Assembly (NCBI RefSeq): GCF_003627955.1
Contig: NZ_RBWS01000012.1
Span: 1 to 64,000 of the forward strand
DNA from: Sphingobacterium puteale
GTDB taxonomy: Bacteria; Bacteroidota; Bacteroidia; Sphingobacteriales; Sphingobacteriaceae
Reading direction: 5' to 3'
Length of the DNA: 64,000 bases
Positions 60,185 to 64,000 of the stretch are shown here, in pieces (the first letter of the stretch is position 1; every line of letters begins with the position of its first letter). Both the position numbers and the translations under genes were made by a program. The notes under the pieces are model-generated. The model searched no databases. It was not told the origin of the DNA and worked only from the letters and a program-made list of their open reading frames with translations.

Positions 60185-63100
60185 TTATAGGTTAACATTG
60201 ATGCCAAGTGTTAACGACTTAGGCAGGGGATAATCCTCTCCTCGTGGTGTCGCCAACTCTGGATCCCAAAGTTTGAATTTTGACCAAGTCAATAAATTTG
60301 AACCAGTTAAAAAAATACGAATGCTATTGGTCTTAATTCGATTCGTCAGTGCTTTTGGCAAGGTGTAGCCAATATCCAAGGTTTTCAAACGAATATATTG
60401 ACCATTTTTCAACCAAAAAGTAGACTCTCTAAAGTTATTCGGGTTTGCTCCATAACTTAATCTTGGATAAGAAGCATTGGGGTCTTCTGTTGAAGGATCA
60501 CCGGAAATATCCGCAGAAATCCAGCGGTTATCACCCATTACTCCTTTCATGATCTGTCCCCATTCTCCCTCACTAAAGGCATATACTGTTTTCCCATAGG
60601 TGAAAAAAGTTGATTTCCCTGCACCTTGAAAATGGACGCTAAAATCTAAACTCTTCCAGCTCGCTGACAAGCCCACGCCATAGATCAAATTAGGACGTCG
60701 CGTTGCACCGATCGCAACACGGTCACCATCATCTATAACACCATCACCATTGATATCTTTATATTTAATATCTCCAGGCTGATAAGTACCAAATGTTTGC
60801 TCCGGACTATTACGTATATCATCATAATCTTTAAATAAACCTAACGCGATAAGTCCTTTTGCTTGGTCTACGCGGTACCCTTTTTGATTTTGATATCCAT
60901 ATACATTATTTTCCTCATCGATCTCAGTGATTTCGTTTTTACTATAGGTTATATTACTTCTGGCGGTTAAATTTACTTCGCCCAATTTTTGCTTATATTC
61001 TAAACGCCCATCAAAACCACTGGACTTCACAGCCCCTACATTCGCACTTGGCACGCTCCCTAGTCCCACCATGATTGGCAGATAATTCCTTGCCATATAG
61101 ATCCCGGTACGTGCCTCATTGAAGAAATCTAGATTAGCAATAATTTTATCCTTAAAAAGTGCTACATCAAATCCCAGGTTCTTTTTCGTCGCCATTTCCC
61201 AAGTGACATTTGGCGAAGCGACCTGTGTATACCGCAATGCAGTGAAGTAACGGTCGAATCCATAATCGGCCCATTGATAACCATTATTTGCTATCTCTCC
61301 GATGGTAGACAGATAAGGGAATCTTACATCATTTGCCAATTGATCGTTACCCACTCTTCCCCAAGAATAACGAATCTTTAACATGTTCATCCAGGAGATA
61401 TTCTCCTTTACAAAAGGTTCCTCGCCGATATTCCATGCTGCTGAAACAGCAGGAAAAAAGCCATATTGTCTGCCTGGAGCAAAGTTCTCAGAACCATTAT
61501 ATCCAAAATTAAAATCAGCAATGTATCTTGATTTCCAATTATAGGTCAAACGTCCAGCTAATCCTTGATTTCTTTTTGCAATTCCATTTTTAATATCATC
61601 ACCAAGATCAACTGTACGAACAAGCGCATCACGCGTAAAACGAGCAACTGCGCCGATATTATGATTTCCTATACTGCGATCATAATTGAACATCATATCG
61701 TAGAATTCGCGACGATCACCACCAGAACTACTTGCCTGATACAATTCTTGTGGATCAGAAATATGTGTAAATATCAGATTCCCATTTTCATCCCGTGCCC
61801 GTTCTGCCCGCCATTGTTCAGGCCATTTACGTCGGTAAATATTATTATCATTATTGGTATCATAACCGATAATTCCTCTAAACCGCAGTCCTTTGGTTAT
61901 AAAATCAAAATTTTGTTCAATGGAAATATTCGTCTGAATCTTATTTTGCCAGTTTTCATTATACCCGGTTTGAGTCGCCACTACCCAAGGATTTGTCTGA
62001 TTTCCCGTTCCAATTGCCGGAACATAACCATTTGAATACAGCACCGGTGTACGAATTGGTGAATAACCGAACAATACACCCCAAAAATCATCGTCTCCTA
62101 AACCTGGGCTATTCCTTTTATTTAACGAACCTGAGACCCCTATTTTTAACACCGTACTTTTAGTCACGTTGATATCCGTATTCAAGCGGTAGTTATATCT
62201 TTTGTAGTTTGCATTCGTATTGTAATCATTCCGCAAGGTTTCGTCTGTTTTATACATCCCCCCCTCATTAATGTAGCTTCCGGACAAAAAATAACGTGCG
62301 GTAGCTCCCCCACCTGTCATATTTAGATTTGCACGGTAAGTCATTGCCCCGTCTTTTAACAAAAGATCTTTCCAGTTGACATTGGGATATAGATCAGGGT
62401 CTAACCCCAAACGTAGGATTTCCAATTCCTCGGGCTGATAAATCGGTTCAAAATTCCGTGTAATACGTGCTTCATTCAAAAGATTGGCGTAGGTAACCCC
62501 ATCTTCAAATTCAGGCGTAATGGTTCTAGTATTGTAAATATGTTCATCTTTGAAGTTGATACTAATCTTACCGTCCTTACCGCGCTTGGTTGTAATTAAA
62601 ACAACACCGTTAGCTCCTTTTGAACCATAAATCGCGGTTACAGCTGCATCCTTAAGAATATTAATGGTTTCAATATCTTCAATATTAATATCGTTTATAT
62701 CACGTTCAATATTATCCACCAATACCAGAGCGGAAGCTCCGCCACCAAAGGTCGAAATACCTCGGATCCAAAACTCGGTAATATTTTTACCCGGTTGCCC
62801 AGACTGCATCATACCCAAGACACCCGGCGCATTTCCGATTAACGCATTACTTATACTTGATGTTGGATTCTTTGTCATGGTACTTAAATCAACGCTACTG
62901 GTCGCAGCAGTCGATGTCAACTTTCTCTGTGTACCTGTACCAGTCACTACGACTTCTTCAAGCACACTACTCTCTGATTCTTTCAGCGTTACATTTACAG
63001 AACGATTATCTTTGACAAGTACTTCTTGCTTTACATAACCTACAGACGAGAACACAAGTGTCTTGTAACGTGCTACTTTTATCTTAAAGTTACCCTTATT

Positions 63101-63271
63101 ATCCGTTGTCGTTCCAAGACCAGGGGAGTCCTTAATCGAAATACTGACACCAATAATCGGTGTGCTTTTAGCGTCAACAACGGCGCCTGTTACTTCCAGC
63201 ATATCTTGTGCCGACACCCCAAAGCTGACACAGAGAAGCAACAAACAGGTTAGTAATATTTTATTTATCAT
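60185..63271 (-). CDS. SusC/RagA TonB-linked transporter
   Basis: A 1028-residue outer-membrane transporter: signal peptide (about 1-21), carboxypeptidase-regulatory-like domain (about 27-100), plug (about 105-235) with SNALIGNAPGVLGM, FWIRGISTFGGG and VDNIERD, and a barrel ending SLTLGINVNL. It has no STN domain, so unlike the first SusC it should not signal to a FecR; no sigma/anti-sigma genes are seen beside it. It starts 10 bp after the NHL-repeat gene. The substrate is unknown. Confidence 0.93.
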   Translation of the reverse strand: MINKILLTCLLLLCVSFGVSAQDMLEVTGAVVDAKSTPIIGVSISIKDSPGLGTTTDNKGNFKIKVARYKTLVFSSVGYVKQEVLVKDNRSVNVTLKESESSVLEEVVVTGTGTQRKLTSTAATSSVDLSTMTKNPTSSISNALIGNAPGVLGMMQSGQPGKNITEFWIRGISTFGGGASALVLVDNIERDINDINIEDIETINILKDAAVTAIYGSKGANGVVLITTKRGKDGKISINFKDEHIYNTRTITPEFEDGVTYANLLNEARITRNFEPIYQPEELEILRLGLDPDLYPNVNWKDLLLKDGAMTYRANLNMTGGGATARYFLSGSYINEGGMYKTDETLRNDYNTNANYKRYNYRLNTDINVTKSTVLKIGVSGSLNKRNSPGLGDDDFWGVLFGYSPIRTPVLYSNGYVPAIGTGNQTNPWVVATQTGYNENWQNKIQTNISIEQNFDFITKGLRFRGIIGYDTNNDNNIYRRKWPEQWRAERARDENGNLIFTHISDPQELYQASSSGGDRREFYDMMFNYDRSIGNHNIGAVARFTRDALVRTVDLGDDIKNGIAKRNQGLAGRLTYNWKSRYIADFNFGYNGSENFAPGRQYGFFPAVSAAWNIGEEPFVKENISWMNMLKIRYSWGRVGNDQLANDVRFPYLSTIGEIANNGYQWADYGFDRYFTALRYTQVASPNVTWEMATKKNLGFDVALFKDKIIANLDFFNEARTGIYMARNYLPIMVGLGSVPSANVGAVKSSGFDGRLEYKQKLGEVNLTARSNITYSKNEITEIDEENNVYGYQNQKGYRVDQAKGLIALGLFKDYDDIRNSPEQTFGTYQPGDIKYKDINGDGVIDDGDRVAIGATRRPNLIYGVGLSASWKSLDFSVHFQGAGKSTFFTYGKTVYAFSEGEWGQIMKGVMGDNRWISADISGDPSTEDPNASYPRLSYGANPNNFRESTFWLKNGQYIRLKTLDIGYTLPKALTNRIKTNSIRIFLTGSNLLTWSKFKLWDPELATPRGEDYPLPKSLTLGINVNL

Positions 63272-63281
63272 CTTATCCTAG

Positions 63282-64000
63282 TTAATTTTGGTTACTTTCA
63301 TCCATTTCTTCCAATGCAATTTTTCGGATACGTCTGTTTTCCCGATCTCCAATATAAAAGGCATGTTCCTCTTCACTATAAGCGATACCCGACGGACGGT
63401 CAAAGCGAGCTTCTTCACGCAAATCACCATTGACGTACCCATACGGATTACTGTTCAAGCTTGCACTCCCTCTACCAGCAAAAGTGGTTACGGCACCTTC
63501 CGGTGTAAGTTTACGAATCGCATGATTATTAAGGTCCGTAAAATAGAAGTCATACAGATCAGGCTTATTTGCATCTACATAATCCTGATTTTTCACGAAA
63601 ACCCCTTGGTAAGGTTGGTCGATCTGAGCTGACGATCCAACCCCATCCTTATAACCGCCTCCTCGTACCTTTCCACAAACCAAATAGGGCTGGTTAAATG
63701 TTTTTTTCTCCCAATTGTAGTCCGCCCGCATAATATAACCCCGGTTAACGATCATAATATAGGCGTAATTACCGGTTGGATGGATCAAGATCCTATATTC
63801 CCATTCCGGATCCTGAATCAGAAAGGGATTTGTATATTCCTTTTGCCCTAAACCTCCATTGAAATATTGATTCAGATCAAAACGATAAAACTCCCCTTTC
63901 GCGTAGCTATTAAAATACATTTCACCATTGACAGGATGAACGGAAGCACCATTACATTGCCGGCTCTTTGTCAAGACTTCTTTATCCAAGAAATTCCTCG
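63282..64000 (-). CDS. NHL-repeat surface protein, partial at window edge
   Basis: The 3' part (about 239 codons) of a gene whose frame stays open to the right edge, so its start lies outside the window. The sequence shows beta-propeller repeats of the NHL type: YDFYFTDLNNHAIRKLTPEG and HAFYIGDRENRRIRKIALEE, each ending in an NxxIRKI pattern, and VTTFAGRG. Full-length relatives in Sus loci carry a lipid anchor and IPT/TIG domains before the propeller and are thought to bind glycan. It is the first visible gene of the second Sus locus, 10 bp before susC. Confidence 0.75.
   Translation of the reverse strand, partial: RNFLDKEVLTKSRQCNGASVHPVNGEMYFNSYAKGEFYRFDLNQYFNGGLGQKEYTNPFLIQDPEWEYRILIHPTGNYAYIMIVNRGYIMRADYNWEKKTFNQPYLVCGKVRGGGYKDGVGSSAQIDQPYQGVFVKNQDYVDANKPDLYDFYFTDLNNHAIRKLTPEGAVTTFAGRGSASLNSNPYGYVNGDLREEARFDRPSGIAYSEEEHAFYIGDRENRRIRKIALEEMDESNQN

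Noticed and set aside
1..64000. CRISPR arrays, insertion sequences, rRNA genes and integrase-type att sites
   Set aside because: No regularly spaced repeats, transposase or integrase genes, or rRNA sequences were found on either strand. The only tRNA, Glu-TTC, has no partial duplicate of its 3' end nearby.

Overview
The window looks like chromosomal DNA from a Bacteroidota species of the family Sphingobacteriaceae, most likely Sphingobacterium or a close relative (inference, no search was possible). Reasons: two SusC/SusD pairs, a GLPGLI-family protein, FecR/ECF-sigma control of a SusC with an STN domain, DUF4369-TlpA thioredoxins, a Bacteroidota-style NagB fused to a LmbE/PIG-L domain, AT-rich spacers, and promoters of the Bacteroidota type. 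The cleanest promoter is TTTG-N19-TATATTTG in front of the tRNA-Glu gene. No insertion sequence, CRISPR array, rRNA or intact prophage was seen.

Layout. 1-3.8 kb: TonB-dependent receptor plus GLPGLI protein (minus). 4.2-14.5 kb: a minus-strand locus running ECF sigma, FecR anti-sigma, SusC with STN domain, SusD, a metallopeptidase-like lipoprotein whose HExxH motif is lost, and two DUF4369-thioredoxins. 14.7-21.8 kb (minus): Rrf2 regulator, PafA-type alkaline phosphatase, UvrA and a GMC oxidoreductase. 22.0 kb: periplasmic ecotin. 22.7-27.9 kb (minus): TypA/BipA, Kbl, an FtsX/MacB-like permease and a DUF2147 protein. 28.4-30.9 kb (plus): a small holin-like membrane protein and a Zn/Cd P1B-ATPase. 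Then Pgi (minus), and on the plus strand prfB with the classical +1 frameshift, a processive GT2 synthase followed by a UDP-sugar dehydrogenase, and a methyltransferase. 39.0 kb: tRNA-Glu. 39.2-46.5 kb: an amino-sugar region with a GH20 chitobiase-like enzyme (plus), a siderophore-type TonB receptor (minus) whose promoter lies between 23-bp inverted repeats, and NagB-LmbE (minus). 46.6-57.1 kb: methionine aminotransferase, a CPDC thioredoxin, RadA, an M19 dipeptidase overlapping a GH3C/beta-lactamase-like serine hydrolase, XseA/XseB, MgtC, pirin and an Asp/Glu-racemase-like protein. 57.1-64.0 kb (minus): a second Sus locus (NHL-repeat protein cut by the window edge, SusC, SusD, DUF4973-type lipoprotein).

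How the genes fit together. The first Sus locus reads as a trans-envelope signalling unit (SusC STN - FecR - ECF sigma) controlling uptake and periplasmic redox or protein-handling functions. The GH20 and NagB-LmbE proteins can feed GlcNAc from chitin-like or peptidoglycan material towards fructose-6-phosphate, with Pgi also in the window. The serine hydrolase and M19 dipeptidase form a translationally linked pair that fits cell-wall peptide turnover.

The most interesting items are: the metallopeptidase-like lipoprotein without its zinc motif; two apparent 3' gene remnants (an Rrf2 tail at about 4.1 kb and a membrane-protein tail, possibly of a P-type ATPase, at about 55.4 kb beside MgtC); the paired inverted repeats around the siderophore-receptor promoter, with a shared 10-mer in the ECF-sigma promoter; the self-complementary extension of a terminator at 37.2 kb; and active-site substitutions in XseA, NagB, the racemase and the CPDC thioredoxin.
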